A stretch of 64,000 bases of DNA from Opitutus sp. (GTDB lineage: Bacteria > Verrucomicrobiota > Verrucomicrobiia > Opitutales > Opitutaceae), in NCBI GenBank assembly GCA_024707325.1, contig JANPZY010000001.1, positions 1,546,001 through 1,610,000 of the forward strand, read 5' to 3'. Position numbers and translations under genes: made by a program. How positions within the stretch are numbered: the stretch's first letter is position 1; each line of letters begins with the position of its first letter. Positions 43,442 through 52,821 of this stretch are shown in pieces. The notes under the pieces were generated by a model, which saw only the letters and a program-made list of their open reading frames with translations, was not told the origin of the DNA and made no database searches.

Positions 43442-44947
43442 GTGAAAACACGCAGTCTATTCCCCTGGCTGCTGGCGTGCTGGTGTGCGATGAGCGTCGC
43501 GTGGGCGATCCGCGTCGACGGCCCCTCCGCTCAAGCTGAAACGCGTCCCTCGACTGAGGTGCAACCGGCTGCGCCGACTGCAGATTCCGAAGACGCGGCG
43601 GCGCCCGAAATGGATCCGGCCCTCGCGTGGCCCGACGGCGTTTCCGTCGTGGTGATTCCTGTGCGCGATCAGATCGCGCGGCCCGCTCTCTATATTGTTC
43701 GTCGCGGCCTGAAGGAGGCGATCGAGCAGAAAACGGATGTCGTGGTGCTCGACATGAAAACGCCCGGCGGCCGTGCGGACGTGATGCTCGAGATCATGGA
43801 AGCGCTCGACAAGTTCGAGGGCCGCACGGTGACCTTCGTCAACGACGAGGCTGGCTCGGCCGGTGCGCTCATCGCGGCGGTGACCGACGAGATTTATTTC
43901 GCGCCGAAAGGCGTGATGGGTGCGGCCGAGATCATCACCGGCACGGGCGCCGATGTGCCGCAGGCGCTGAAGCGCAAGATGACGAGTTTCCTCTCGGCGA
44001 AGCTTCGCGCGTTTTCCGATTCCGATCCGCGTCGGGCGAGCGTGCTCGAAGCGATGATGGATCCGGATTTCGAACTGAAGATCGGCGACCGCGTGCTGAA
44101 AGAGAAAGGCAAGCTCCTCACGCTCACCGCCAAGGAAGCCACCGAGGTGCTCGGCGAACCGCCCGCGCCGTTGCTCGCCCGGGGCATCGCGGCGAACGTG
44201 GATGAGTTGCTCGCGAAGAAGTTTGGCGCGGGCAACTACACGAAAAAGGAACTCGAGATCACGTGGTCGGAAAAGCTCGCGAGTTTTCTCAACGCCATCT
44301 CGCCCCTCCTGCTTGGATTGGGACTCTTTGCGCTCTTTGTGGAGTTCAAGACGCCCGGCTTCGGCTTTTTCGGCATCGCGGGCATTTCGCTGCTCGTGAT
44401 CGTGTTCTTGAGCAACTTCGTGGCGGGGCTCTCGGGCCATGAACCGCTGCTGCTGTTCGCGCTCGGTGTGCTCCTCATCGTCATAGAAATCTTCTTTGTG
44501 CCCGGCACGGTGGTGCTCGCGCTCACGGGCATCGTGATGATTCTCGGCTCGCTGATCTGGTCGATGTCCGACGTGTGGCCCAACGATCCGGTGTCGTTCT
44601 CGTGGGAGCTGCTCGCGCAGCCGTTGCAGACGCTCACGCTCGGACTGCTCGTGGCGGTCGCGCTGGCGGTGTTGCTCGCGCGCTTTCTGCCGAGCGGCTG
44701 GTTCTGGACGCGACTCGCGGTAAGTGGCGAGGTGATCGGCACGGGCGAACCGATGGCTAATATCGAACGCGCTTCGCTGCTTGGACGCGAGGGCGTGGCG
44801 GCGACGGACCTGTTCCCCAGCGGCCAAATCGAAATCGATGGGCGTCGTTACGAAGCACGGCTGGAGGTCGGCTACGCGAAAGCGGGGTCGCGGGTGCGAG
44901 TCACGCGGCAGACGGACTTCAGTCTCATCGTGGAGGTGCTCTCATGA
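43442..44947 (+). CDS. NfeD-like membrane serine protease, full length
   Basis: This 501-residue protein starts with GTG and has a signal segment. Its ClpP-like protease domain has [11 protein letters not shown] and [15 protein letters not shown], with the catalytic Ser in [13 protein letters not shown]. Four or five membrane helices follow ([34 protein letters not shown]), then the soluble NfeD domain ([20 protein letters not shown]). Such long NfeD proteins act with flotillin-like partners on membrane quality control. The gene directly downstream overlaps by four bases. Confidence 0.88.
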   Translation: MKTRSLFPWLLACWCAMSVAWAIRVDGPSAQAETRPSTEVQPAAPTADSEDAAAPEMDPALAWPDGVSVVVIPVRDQIARPALYIVRRGLKEAIEQKTDVVVLDMKTPGGRADVMLEIMEALDKFEGRTVTFVNDEAGSAGALIAAVTDEIYFAPKGVMGAAEIITGTGADVPQALKRKMTSFLSAKLRAFSDSDPRRASVLEAMMDPDFELKIGDRVLKEKGKLLTLTAKEATEVLGEPPAPLLARGIAANVDELLAKKFGAGNYTKKELEITWSEKLASFLNAISPLLLGLGLFALFVEFKTPGFGFFGIAGISLLVIVFLSNFVAGLSGHEPLLLFALGVLLIVIEIFFVPGTVVLALTGIVMILGSLIWSMSDVWPNDPVSFSWELLAQPLQTLTLGLLVAVALAVLLARFLPSGWFWTRLAVSGEVIGTGEPMANIERASLLGREGVAATDLFPSGQIEIDGRRYEARLEVGYAKAGSRVRVTRQTDFSLIVEVLS

Positions 44948-45423
44948 CCGCGATCATCACGCTGTTTGCCGCGGGGGTGTTGCTCGTCGCGATCGAAGTG
45001 ATCGTGCCGGGCGGCGTGCTGGGGATTTTGGGCGGCATCGCGTTGCTCGCGGGTGTCGTCACGTCGTTTGTGCAATTTGGCGCCGCAGGCGGAAGTCTCG
45101 CGACCGGTGTCGCGCTGCTCATCGGCGCACTCACGATTTACCTCGAGTTTGTCCTGCTGCCGAAGACCCGGCTCGCGCGAAAGTTTTCTCTCGCCGAGAC
45201 GGTCGCCGGCACGAGCCAGCCGCCGCCGGCGGATCGCGACGCCGTGCTCGGCCGCGAGTGCGTGGCCGTAACCACGCTTGCGCCCAGCGGCTATGTGGAA
45301 CTCGACGGCAAGCGCTACGAAGCGTTTTGTCGCTCCGGCTACGCAGAGATGGGCACGCCTCTGCGTATTGTCGATCTGGATACTTTTCGTCTCGTTGTAA
45401 CCAAACTCAACGCAACCTCATGA
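44944..45423 (+). CDS. Short NfeD-like membrane protein
   Basis: The 159 residues comprise three membrane helices ([40 protein letters not shown] and a third) and a C-terminal OB-fold NfeD domain ([27 protein letters not shown]). There is no protease domain. The gene begins inside the stop of the long NfeD gene and ends inside the floA start, so all three are translationally coupled. Confidence 0.87.
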   Translation: MTAIITLFAAGVLLVAIEVIVPGGVLGILGGIALLAGVVTSFVQFGAAGGSLATGVALLIGALTIYLEFVLLPKTRLARKFSLAETVAGTSQPPPADRDAVLGRECVAVTTLAPSGYVELDGKRYEAFCRSGYAEMGTPLRIVDLDTFRLVVTKLNATS

Positions 45424-46430
45424 ACATAACCTTCGTTCTCCTTATCATCGCCGGTATCGTCCTGCTCGTCATCGGAGCAGTGATCTTCAGCCTCATCGGC
45501 GCATGGGTGAAGGCGCTCTTCAACGGCGCGGCCGTTCCCATGTCGAAGCTCGTTGCGCTGAAACTCGCGAGCATCCCCTACAGCCTCGTCGTCGACGCGC
45601 GCATCACCGCCGTCCGCGCGGGCATCAATATCACTGCCGATCAGATCGCGTCGCACTTCCAAGCGGGCGGCAACGTCGTGCAGACCGTGCAGGCGCTCAT
45701 CGCTGCGCAGAAGGCCGGCATCAGCCTCCCGTGGGACCGCGCTTGCGCGATCGATCTCGCGACCAAGGGCTCCGGCAAATCCGTCGTCGAAGCCGTCCGC
45801 ACCTCCGTCGATCCGAAAGTCATCGATTGCCCGAATCCCGAGAGCGGCCGCACCACGATCGACGGCGTCGCGAAGGACGGCATTCAGGTGAAGGTGAAAG
45901 CGCGCGTGACCGTGCGCACCAATCTCGACCGTTTCGTCGGTGGCGCGAAAGAAGAGACGATCGTCGCCCGCGTCGGCGAAGGCATCGTGACCACGATCGG
46001 CTCGGCGGAGAACTACAAGTCCGTGCTCGAGAGCCCCGACGCCATCTCGAAGACCGTGCTGCACCGTGGTCTCGATGTCGGCACCGCATTCGAAATTCTC
46101 TCGATCGACATCGCGGACGTGGACGTCGGCGAAAACGTCGGCGCCCAACTCCAGGAAGCGCAGGCGCAGGCCAACAAATCCATCGCCCAGGCGCAGGCGG
46201 AAATCCGTCGCGCGGCCGCCGTCGCGCAGGAACAGGAAATGAAAGCCCGCGTGCAGGAGATGCAGGCGGAAGTCGTGCGCGCGCAGGCCGAAGTGCCGAA
46301 GGCGATGGCGGAAGCGTTCCGCTCCGGCCGCCTCGGCGTGATGGATTACTACAAGATGGAAAACGTGCAGGCCGACACCTCGATGCGGCAGTCGATCGCC
46401 AAACCCGAGGACAAGAAGCCTTCCGCGTAA
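45420..46430 (+). CDS. floA: Flotillin-like protein FloA
   Basis: This 336-residue protein matches the FloA/YqfA family: an N-terminal membrane-hairpin ([20 protein letters not shown]), a PHB/SPFH-like domain ([37 protein letters not shown]) and long EA-rich helices ([20 protein letters not shown]). It organises membrane microdomains, and its partners are typically the NfeD proteins encoded just upstream. The ATG overlaps the preceding stop. Confidence 0.92.
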   Translation: MNITFVLLIIAGIVLLVIGAVIFSLIGAWVKALFNGAAVPMSKLVALKLASIPYSLVVDARITAVRAGINITADQIASHFQAGGNVVQTVQALIAAQKAGISLPWDRACAIDLATKGSGKSVVEAVRTSVDPKVIDCPNPESGRTTIDGVAKDGIQVKVKARVTVRTNLDRFVGGAKEETIVARVGEGIVTTIGSAENYKSVLESPDAISKTVLHRGLDVGTAFEILSIDIADVDVGENVGAQLQEAQAQANKSIAQAQAEIRRAAAVAQEQEMKARVQEMQAEVVRAQAEVPKAMAEAFRSGRLGVMDYYKMENVQADTSMRQSIAKPEDKKPSA

Positions 46431-46457
46431 CGCGCTCTTCGGCGTCTCCGAAAATCC

Positions 46458-47108
46458 ATGAATTGGATCCTCGAACATCTTCAAATCGTCATCGCGGTCG
46501 CCGCGTCGCTGGCCTACTGGCTGACGCAGCGACGCGCGCAAACCGAGGAAGACGAGACGCCGAAGCCACGCACGGTTCAGGAAGCGGAGGAAGCCGAGCG
46601 CACGCGCCGCATTCAGGAAGAGATTCGTCGCAAAATCGCCGAGCGTCGCAGCGGCGTTCCGGTGGATTTGCCGCCTCCGTTGATCGAAGCCGATGAACCG
46701 GCGCGCGAGCGCCCCTTTACTCCGGTCGATCCGTTCGGCGGTCCGGTCGGGCGCGTGCAGCGCAAACTCGAGGAAATGGCGGCCGAGCGCGAACGTGAGC
46801 GCGTCGCGATCGAGGAGGCCGAAGCGCTCGAGCGGCAGCGGCGTCTCGCCGACGAGATGCGGGCGCTCGAAGCCGAGCGTCGCGAAGCGCAGCAACGCGC
46901 TGAACAACTCGCCGCGCAGCGCCGTGCCCGGGAAATCGCGGAGCGTCAGGCTCGCGAAACGGGCGCGTCGCTCGATCCCGCTTTGGCGTCGGCATCGTTG
47001 CACGCCGCGCTCCGCACGCCTGCCGCGCGCGCTGCGTCGCGCGATTGTGTTGCGCGAAGTGCTGGGCCCGCCGGTCAGTCTGCGCTGAGCGCTTTTAGCG
47101 TTTCGTGA
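46458..47108 (+). CDS. Membrane-anchored coiled-coil hypothetical protein (frame break near the end)
   Basis: The N-terminal helix (ILEHLQIVIAVAASLAYWLT) is followed by a charged region and a long Glu/Arg coiled coil (about residues 95-170). As read, the last 36 residues are Ala/Ser-rich and unconvincing. One frame over, the end becomes LRRAIVLREVLGPPVSLR with a stop at 47088, which looks like the real terminus, so a one-base shift near 47020-47035 is likely. It sits 27 bases after floA and may act with the flotillin complex. Function unknown. Confidence 0.65.
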   Translation: MNWILEHLQIVIAVAASLAYWLTQRRAQTEEDETPKPRTVQEAEEAERTRRIQEEIRRKIAERRSGVPVDLPPPLIEADEPARERPFTPVDPFGGPVGRVQRKLEEMAAERERERVAIEEAEALERQRRLADEMRALEAERREAQQRAEQLAAQRRAREIAERQARETGASLDPALASASLHAALRTPAARAASRDCVARSAGPAGQSALSAFSVS

Positions 47109-48018
47109 GATCGAGCGGGATCTCGCCGCGCACGGAGACCTTGTCGCTCGTCGGAAAATCGGCGGGCACAGGAAAGGTGACGTCGCGATGCGCGAGCCAT
47201 TGCAGCGCGCGCACGAGAATCGTTTGCACGCCCGCGCAACGCATGCGCTCGGGCTGCGTGTCGCCGGCCCACACATGCCCAAACGTCGACGTGTAAACGC
47301 GCCCGCGTGCGTAGCGCACGGTCCACTCGAGCGGCCAGTTCATCGCGGTGACTGGATCGTAACCGTAGGAGAGCACCTCGAGGTTTTTCGCCGGACCACG
47401 CGCGAAGTAATACACTTCGATGTCGGGCGTTTTCCATGCGCGTGGCAGGCCGGCATGAATCGGGTGATCGCCGCGGCGATGCACGACAGTATCGAGGCGA
47501 TCGCCGTGACCGGCGTCCTGACCTTCGCCCGTTGCGATCCGCACGAGTTCGCCGTGTGCGTCGACGGCGATCGCGGGACCGAAATCTTTTCGGCGCCAGC
47601 CGAGACCGATCATGTCGTTGTAGGCGTGCCAGCCCGCGAACGCGTTGTTGCCGGAGTGCCACACGTATACGCCGCCGCCGTTGGCGACGAATTGCTCGAA
47701 CTCGTTTTCAACCTCACGCGGCCAGCGCGGCCCGCCGTTGAGGTCGTTGCAGGTTTGAATGACGACATCGTAGTCGGCGAAACGTGGACGCCAGGTATCC
47801 CAACCGGCCGAGTCGGTTTTCGGCGGCGCGGTGGTGACGGCGACGTCGAAAAGTCCCGTTGGCTCGAGGATGCCGCGAATCAGCGCGGTCGTGAGTTTCC
47901 AATCGTGATTGCTGTAGCCATCGACGATCAGCACGCGGATGGGTGTCGCGGATTCAGCGCGAACGGACGCACCCGTGAAACCAAGCAGCACGACGAGGAA
48001 AAAGCGGAGAAGGGGCAT
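47095..48018 (-). CDS. ThuA-like (trehalose utilisation) domain protein, exported
   Basis: The 307-residue protein has a signal peptide (LLRFFLVVLLGFTGASVRA) and a ThuA fold: IRVLIVDGYSNHDWKLTTAL, YDVVIQTCNDLNGGPRW, GGGVYVWHSGNNAFAGW and EWTVRYARGRVYTSTFGH. ThuA resembles class I glutamine amidotransferase folds and occurs in carbohydrate-related operons of Planctomycetes and Verrucomicrobia; the reaction is not established. The ATG at 48018 starts the signal peptide; upstream in-frame sequence belongs to the 11-bp array. Confidence 0.85.
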   Translation of the reverse strand: MPLLRFFLVVLLGFTGASVRAESATPIRVLIVDGYSNHDWKLTTALIRGILEPTGLFDVAVTTAPPKTDSAGWDTWRPRFADYDVVIQTCNDLNGGPRWPREVENEFEQFVANGGGVYVWHSGNNAFAGWHAYNDMIGLGWRRKDFGPAIAVDAHGELVRIATGEGQDAGHGDRLDTVVHRRGDHPIHAGLPRAWKTPDIEVYYFARGPAKNLEVLSYGYDPVTAMNWPLEWTVRYARGRVYTSTFGHVWAGDTQPERMRCAGVQTILVRALQWLAHRDVTFPVPADFPTSDKVSVRGEIPLDLTKR

Positions 48019-48057
48019 GGGGTGCGAAAATTGTTTGCGAACGTGGTCGCACGGGCA

Positions 48058-48211
48058 AGCGACTTGAGTCGCGCCTGAATGCGGACCGAGTCGGGACTGA
48101 GTGCGTCCCGAGTCGAGCCACGGTCCGGACACGGTCGAGCCACAGTGCGAACACGGTCGGGGCGCAGTGCGCACCGGGTCGGAGCACAGTGCGGCGCGAG
48201 TCGGGATCACG
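48058..48211. repeat. 11-bp-period degenerate tandem array, locus 4
   Basis: About 14 units without gaps, for example TGCGGACCGAG, TCGGGACTGAG, TGCGTCCCGAG, TCGAGCCACGG, TCCGGACACGG, TCGAGCCACAG, TGCGAACACGG, TCGGGGCGCAG, TGCGCACCGGG and TCGGAGCACAG. Units beginning TGCG/TCCG alternate strictly with units beginning TCG. It separates the RodZ-like gene terminator from the ThuA gene start. Confidence 0.85.
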
Positions 48212-48218
48212 CGCGCAC

Positions 48219-48250
48219 AAAAAAGGCGCGGACGATTGTCGTCCGCGCCT
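48219..48250 (-). terminator. Terminator of the RodZ-like gene
   Basis: GGCGCGGACGA and TCGTCCGCGCC pair around a three-base loop (TTG). On the minus strand the stem is followed by six T residues. Confidence 0.92.
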
Positions 48251-48270
48251 TGGAGAGTGAGTGCTGCGCG

Positions 48271-49077
48271 CTACTTGATCTGCGCGCGGTCGTAGCCCTC
48301 GGTCGGCATCGGGTAGCGTTTGCCGGCGACTTCGACCTGCAGGTTCTTGCCCGCCGAGTAGGTGATGTAGATCGGGCCGGGTTTCGGCACGGGCTGCACC
48401 TGGCCGCGGGTGAGCGTCGTATCCGGAAGGAGGATACGTCCGTCGGCCACGGCGACGACTTTCACGCGCACGGTGTCGAGCGCGACGAGGTTGATCGTCG
48501 GCTCGGTGGCGGATTGGACGAGCGACGAAGGCGCGGTGGTTTTCGTGGCCGCAGTTTCGGAGGAGGAACCGCTGAAGATCGCCTTGGCGCCCCAAAGCAC
48601 GATGAGGACGAGTGCGGCGACACCGATCCATTTGCCGGCTTTGAAAACGAGGGCCGGGTCGATGCCGAGGCCGCCGAGACCGGCGCCGGGGCCGCGGGAA
48701 ACCTGCGGAGATTTGCGCGCGGGCTGGGCGGACGACGGAGCGGGGGTTTCGGCCTGAGGGGCGTCGTTGCGTTCTTCCGCCGAGGCGATCGAGAGATCCA
48801 TGCGTCCGTAAACTTCGCGGCTGGGCTGGCGCACGCGGCCTTCGCCACGGCCGAGGGCGGCGTAATCGTTGAGCAGACGGTCGGAGGGGATCTTCAGGAA
48901 GTTCGCATACGAGCGCAGGAAGCCGCGCACGTAGAGATCGGTCAGGTTGATATCGAACTGGTTGTTCTCGAACTTCTGCAGGTAGTCGCCACGGATCTTG
49001 GTCGCTTCCGCGGCCTCGCGGATGGAGATGCCTTTCTTTTTGCGAGCTTCCTCGAGGCGTTCGCCGATGGTCTGCAT
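48271..49077 (-). CDS. RodZ-like membrane protein with N-terminal HTH
   Basis: The 268 residues include an HTH_25 domain (TIGERLEEARKKKGISIREA, YLQKFENNQFD, YVRGFLRSYANFL), a disordered Pro/Ala linker, one membrane helix (WIGVAALVLIVLWGAKAIF near residue 150) and a periplasmic DUF4115-like beta domain. This is the layout of RodZ, which ties MreB filaments to the elongation machinery. The HTH of RodZ serves in protein contact rather than DNA binding. It lies between FtsK and ThuA genes, all on the minus strand. Confidence 0.85.
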   Translation of the reverse strand: MQTIGERLEEARKKKGISIREAAEATKIRGDYLQKFENNQFDINLTDLYVRGFLRSYANFLKIPSDRLLNDYAALGRGEGRVRQPSREVYGRMDLSIASAEERNDAPQAETPAPSSAQPARKSPQVSRGPGAGLGGLGIDPALVFKAGKWIGVAALVLIVLWGAKAIFSGSSSETAATKTTAPSSLVQSATEPTINLVALDTVRVKVVAVADGRILLPDTTLTRGQVQPVPKPGPIYITYSAGKNLQVEVAGKRYPMPTEGYDRAQIK

Positions 49078-49189
49078 GGAGTTCAGTTAGAGTTTGGGTG
49101 GAGGTTAGTCACCACGAAACACACGAAATCAACGAATAGAAGTCCGTGCGGCGGGGGATTTTGGGGTTCTTGGCTGCGGGTGTTTTCCG

Positions 49190-51733
49190 TCAAAGGGAGT
49201 CGAGGTCCACGAGGATCTCGCGCGGGCTGGAGCCGTTTTCGGGGCCGACGATGCCTTTGTCTTCCATGAGATCCATGATGCGCGCGGCGCGATTGTAGCC
49301 GATGCGCAGGCGGCGCTGGATCATCGAGGTGGACGCGCGCTTGGTGGAGCGGAGCACGTCGAGAGCTTGTTTGTAGAGATCCTCGTCGTCGCCGAGATCG
49401 CTGTCGTCGCCACCATCGCCGTCCTCGTCTTCCGAGGCGGCGCGGTCGATCTGTTGCTGCACGGCGGCGGCGTAAACGGGCGGGCCGTTTTTCTTCAGGA
49501 ACTCGACGACTTCGTGCACTTCCTCGTCGGAAACGAAAGCGCCTTGCGCGCGCACGAGGCGCGAGCTGCCGGGAGGCGAGAAGAGCATGTCGCCGCGACC
49601 GATGAGCGTGTCGGCGCCCTTCGTGTCGAGAATCGTGCGCGAGTCGACTTGCGAGGCGACTTGGAACGCGATGCGGGAGGGAAGGTTGGCTTTGATGACG
49701 CCGGTGATGACGTTCACCGACGGGCGCTGCGTGGCGATGATGAGGTGGATGCCGGCGGCTCGAGCGAGCTGGGCGAGACGCGCGATGGACGTTTCGATCT
49801 CGGCGGGCGCGACCATCATGAGGTCGGCGAGCTCGTCGATGATCGCGACGATGTAGGGCAGGCGATCGGGAATCTCGAGGCCGTCATCGGCTGCGAGCGG
49901 ATCGACGCCATCGAGCGTGGGCTGCGTTTCCGCGGGCGGAATCGGCGGGACTTCGGGCGGGCCGTTTTTCTTGCGCGAGTTGAAACCGGCGATGTTGCGC
50001 ACGCCGACTTTGGCGAACTGCTGGTAGCGCTGCTCCATCTCGCTGAGGAGCCACTTGAGCGCGCCGGGGACTTTCTTCGGCTCCGTGACCACCGGGATCA
50101 GCATGTGGGGGAGCGTGTTGAAGATCTTCAGCTCGACGACCTTCGGGTCCACCATGATGAGGCGGACATCCTTCGGGCTCTTGCGGTAAACGATCGAGGA
50201 GATGATCGAGTTGATGCAGACCGATTTGCCGGAGCCGGTGGCGCCCGCGATCAGCAAGTGCGGCATGCGCGTGAGGTCGGAGATGAGCGGCTTGCCGGAA
50301 ACGTCTTTGCCGAGGGCGATCGGAATCTCGGCGCGAGCGGAGCTCCAGTCCTCGGATTCGAGGATGTCGCGCATGCCGACGGGCGAGGGGATGCGATTGG
50401 GAATTTCGACGCCGACGGCGGCTTTGCCCGGAATCGGCGCGAGAATACGCACGGACTGCGCGCGCATGCCGAGGGCGATGTTCTTGTCGAGACCCGCGAT
50501 CTTTTCGACGCGCACGCCGGGCGCGGGGACGACTTCGTAACACGTGATGACCGGACCGACATGAATCTCGCCGGGATTCACGGCCACGCCGAACTCGCCG
50601 AGAATGCGGACGAGGTCCGCCATGTTGCGCGTGTATTCCTCGTCGGAATTATCGCTGGCGGGGCCGGACTGTTCCTTGAGAAGCGTGAGCGGCGGGAAAA
50701 GGTAATCGGCTTCGGACGTGGGGATCGAAGGCGTTTTGGCTTTCTTCGTCTCCTCGGCTTTGACGATCGCGACCGGACCGACACCGGCGGGGCGTTTGTC
50801 CGCGGCGGGAGCGGGCTCGGCCTTGGCGGAGCCGCGAATGATCTTCGGCGCGGGAGGAGGCTCGGGCGGAGGCGCAGCTTTGGCGGCCGCGATCGCGGCG
50901 GGGCTGTCGAACGCGACATCCTGCCCGGGCTTGAGCGCTTTGCTTTCCTTGCCGGTGGCTTTGGCGAGCGGATCTTCCTGACCCTTTGGCACGAAGATGC
51001 GTTTGCCTTCGGGGCCGACCGGAGTCGCGGTGGCGGGGAAGGGACCGGATGTGGTGGCGCGGTTGCCGTTGGTTTTCGCCTTCGCCTTTTCTTCCTTGGC
51101 CTTGGCTTTCAGCGCGGCGAACTCCGCCTTTTGCTTCGCGCGGGCATCGCGCCACGCGTTGAACGCCGCCACGTAGCGATCGATCTCGGCGGTGATGTCG
51201 CGGGTGAAGATGAAAACGAGCGCCGAGAAATAGATGGTCGTCATCAACAGCGCCGAGCCGACGGCGCCCATCGCCGACTCGAGCACGCGATGGTAAAGCA
51301 GCAGGCCGACGAAGCCGCCGGGGCCTTGCGGGTAGTAGTTGTTGGACCACTTGGCCTCTTTGAACATCGCGGCAATCGTCGCGAGACTCACGATCGCGAT
51401 GAACATGGCGACGATGCGACCGCTGGTGAGGCGGCGGGCGTTGCGGATCGCCAGATACAGCATCCAGAAGAGCAGGACCGGGATGAGCCATGCGGCGGCG
51501 CCGATCGTGAGGAGCATGAGCCACACGGTGTTGGCGCCGATCCAGCCCATCATGTTCTTGGCGGCGGCGTTGGTGGTCTGCCAGGTGCTCTGCGCGGGAT
51601 CGTAGTCGATCAACGCGATCAGAAGATAGACGCCCAGAACGAAGCACGTGAGTGCGACCGTCCAGTTCGGCCGGTAGCGAGGAGCAGGAAACGACGGCCC
51701 GCCGTTTGGGTTTGAAGTCTCGGACTTGGGCAT
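49190..51733 (-). CDS. ftsK: DNA translocase FtsK
   Basis: The 847-residue protein has four N-terminal membrane helices (about 25-190), a charged Ala/Lys/Pro linker (200-370) and the motor domain. Motor landmarks are LLIAGATGSGKSVCINSII (Walker A), LPYIVAIIDELADLMM (Walker B) and LIIATQRPSVNVITGVIKAN. The C-terminal gamma winged helix reads STSMIQRRLRIGYNRAARIM. FtsK pumps DNA at the septum and activates XerCD recombination at dif. The ATG at 51733 is used because similarity starts there. Confidence 0.95.
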   Translation of the reverse strand: MPKSETSNPNGGPSFPAPRYRPNWTVALTCFVLGVYLLIALIDYDPAQSTWQTTNAAAKNMMGWIGANTVWLMLLTIGAAAWLIPVLLFWMLYLAIRNARRLTSGRIVAMFIAIVSLATIAAMFKEAKWSNNYYPQGPGGFVGLLLYHRVLESAMGAVGSALLMTTIYFSALVFIFTRDITAEIDRYVAAFNAWRDARAKQKAEFAALKAKAKEEKAKAKTNGNRATTSGPFPATATPVGPEGKRIFVPKGQEDPLAKATGKESKALKPGQDVAFDSPAAIAAAKAAPPPEPPPAPKIIRGSAKAEPAPAADKRPAGVGPVAIVKAEETKKAKTPSIPTSEADYLFPPLTLLKEQSGPASDNSDEEYTRNMADLVRILGEFGVAVNPGEIHVGPVITCYEVVPAPGVRVEKIAGLDKNIALGMRAQSVRILAPIPGKAAVGVEIPNRIPSPVGMRDILESEDWSSARAEIPIALGKDVSGKPLISDLTRMPHLLIAGATGSGKSVCINSIISSIVYRKSPKDVRLIMVDPKVVELKIFNTLPHMLIPVVTEPKKVPGALKWLLSEMEQRYQQFAKVGVRNIAGFNSRKKNGPPEVPPIPPAETQPTLDGVDPLAADDGLEIPDRLPYIVAIIDELADLMMVAPAEIETSIARLAQLARAAGIHLIIATQRPSVNVITGVIKANLPSRIAFQVASQVDSRTILDTKGADTLIGRGDMLFSPPGSSRLVRAQGAFVSDEEVHEVVEFLKKNGPPVYAAAVQQQIDRAASEDEDGDGGDDSDLGDDEDLYKQALDVLRSTKRASTSMIQRRLRIGYNRAARIMDLMEDKGIVGPENGSSPREILVDLDSL

Positions 51734-51839
51734 TTGTGTGATCCGACCGGGGGAAATCCGGGCGAATTCGATGCTAAGCGTCCAGCCCGTCAAATGTAAA
51801 TCCCCCCTTCGAATTTCATCCATAACTTACTCCGTCACT

Positions 51840-52820
51840 ATGCGAGACATCCTGCGTTTTGAGCCTCTTTACCAAGAGCGAGTTTGGGGCGGTCGCGCCC
51901 TGGAAACGGCTCTCGGACGCAAGCTCCCGGATGCGAAGGGACCGATCGGTGAAAGCTGGGAAATCGTGGATCGCCCGGAAGCTCAATCCGTCGTGCGAGA
52001 CGGTCCGCTGAAAGGCGAGACGCTGCGCGATGTGATCCAGCAAAGCTGCGCCGACATCATGGGTCCGAAGTGGGATGTCGCGAAGCCGTTTCCGATTCTC
52101 GTGAAGTGGCTCGATTGCCGCGAGCGCCTCAGCCTGCAGGTGCATCCGCCGGCGGAAGTTGCGGGCGAACTCAAGGGCGAACCCAAAACCGAAAACTGGT
52201 ATATCGCGCACACCGCCGCCGACGCGCGGCTGATCGTGGGCCTGAAAAAAGGCGTCACGCGCCAGCAGTTTGAAAAAGCGATCGCCGACAACACGCTGGA
52301 AAATTGTGTCCACAGTTTCCGCGTCGCCGCGGGCGATTCGATCCTCGTGCACAGCGGTCAGATCCACGCGATCGACGCCGGTAATCTGATCCTCGAGATC
52401 CAGCAGAACTCCGACACGACCTACCGCGTTTACGACTGGGGCCGCGTCGGCCTCGATGGCAAACCGCGCCAGATGCACGTCGAGCAGTCGCTCAAGTCCA
52501 TCGACTGGGACGACTTCGAGCCTGCGCCTGTGCGCGGCGCTCCTACTTCCGGTGTGATCGCCGATTGCAGGGAGTTCCGCATCCGCCGCGTCGTGCTCGG
52601 CCAGGGCGAACGCTATACCGTGGCCTCCGGCGAACAGCCGCGCCTGTTGAGCGTCGTCAGCGGCACCGTCCGCGCCGGAACGGACAACGGAAGCGCGAGC
52701 CGCGCTCCGTTCGGTCAGGTGCTCGAGCGTGGTGAAAACGTGCTGCTGCCCTACGCGGGCTCGTTTGCCTTCGTCGCGGAGAGCACCGCGATCCTGCTCG
52801 TGACCGAGAACTTCGCCTGA
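51840..52820 (+). CDS. Class I mannose-6-phosphate isomerase-type protein
   Basis: The 326-residue cupin enzyme has the small ManA layout of Bacillus (YvyI/GmuF type). It opens FEPLYQERVWGGRALETALG, then GESWEIVDRPEAQS, LSLQVHPPAEVA with metal-ligand Gln and His, SGQIHAIDAGNLILEIQQNS with ligand Glu and His, and TTYRVYDWGR with the conserved Arg. It should interconvert fructose 6-phosphate and mannose 6-phosphate for glycan precursors. It is divergent from ftsK. Confidence 0.87.
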   Translation: MRDILRFEPLYQERVWGGRALETALGRKLPDAKGPIGESWEIVDRPEAQSVVRDGPLKGETLRDVIQQSCADIMGPKWDVAKPFPILVKWLDCRERLSLQVHPPAEVAGELKGEPKTENWYIAHTAADARLIVGLKKGVTRQQFEKAIADNTLENCVHSFRVAAGDSILVHSGQIHAIDAGNLILEIQQNSDTTYRVYDWGRVGLDGKPRQMHVEQSLKSIDWDDFEPAPVRGAPTSGVIADCREFRIRRVVLGQGERYTVASGEQPRLLSVVSGTVRAGTDNGSASRAPFGQVLERGENVLLPYAGSFAFVAESTAILLVTENFA

Positions 52821-52821
52821 G

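Noticed and set aside
48271..49077. Transcriptional regulator call for the HTH protein
   Set aside because: The HTH is followed by a membrane helix and a DUF4115-like domain, which is the RodZ layout and not that of a soluble repressor.
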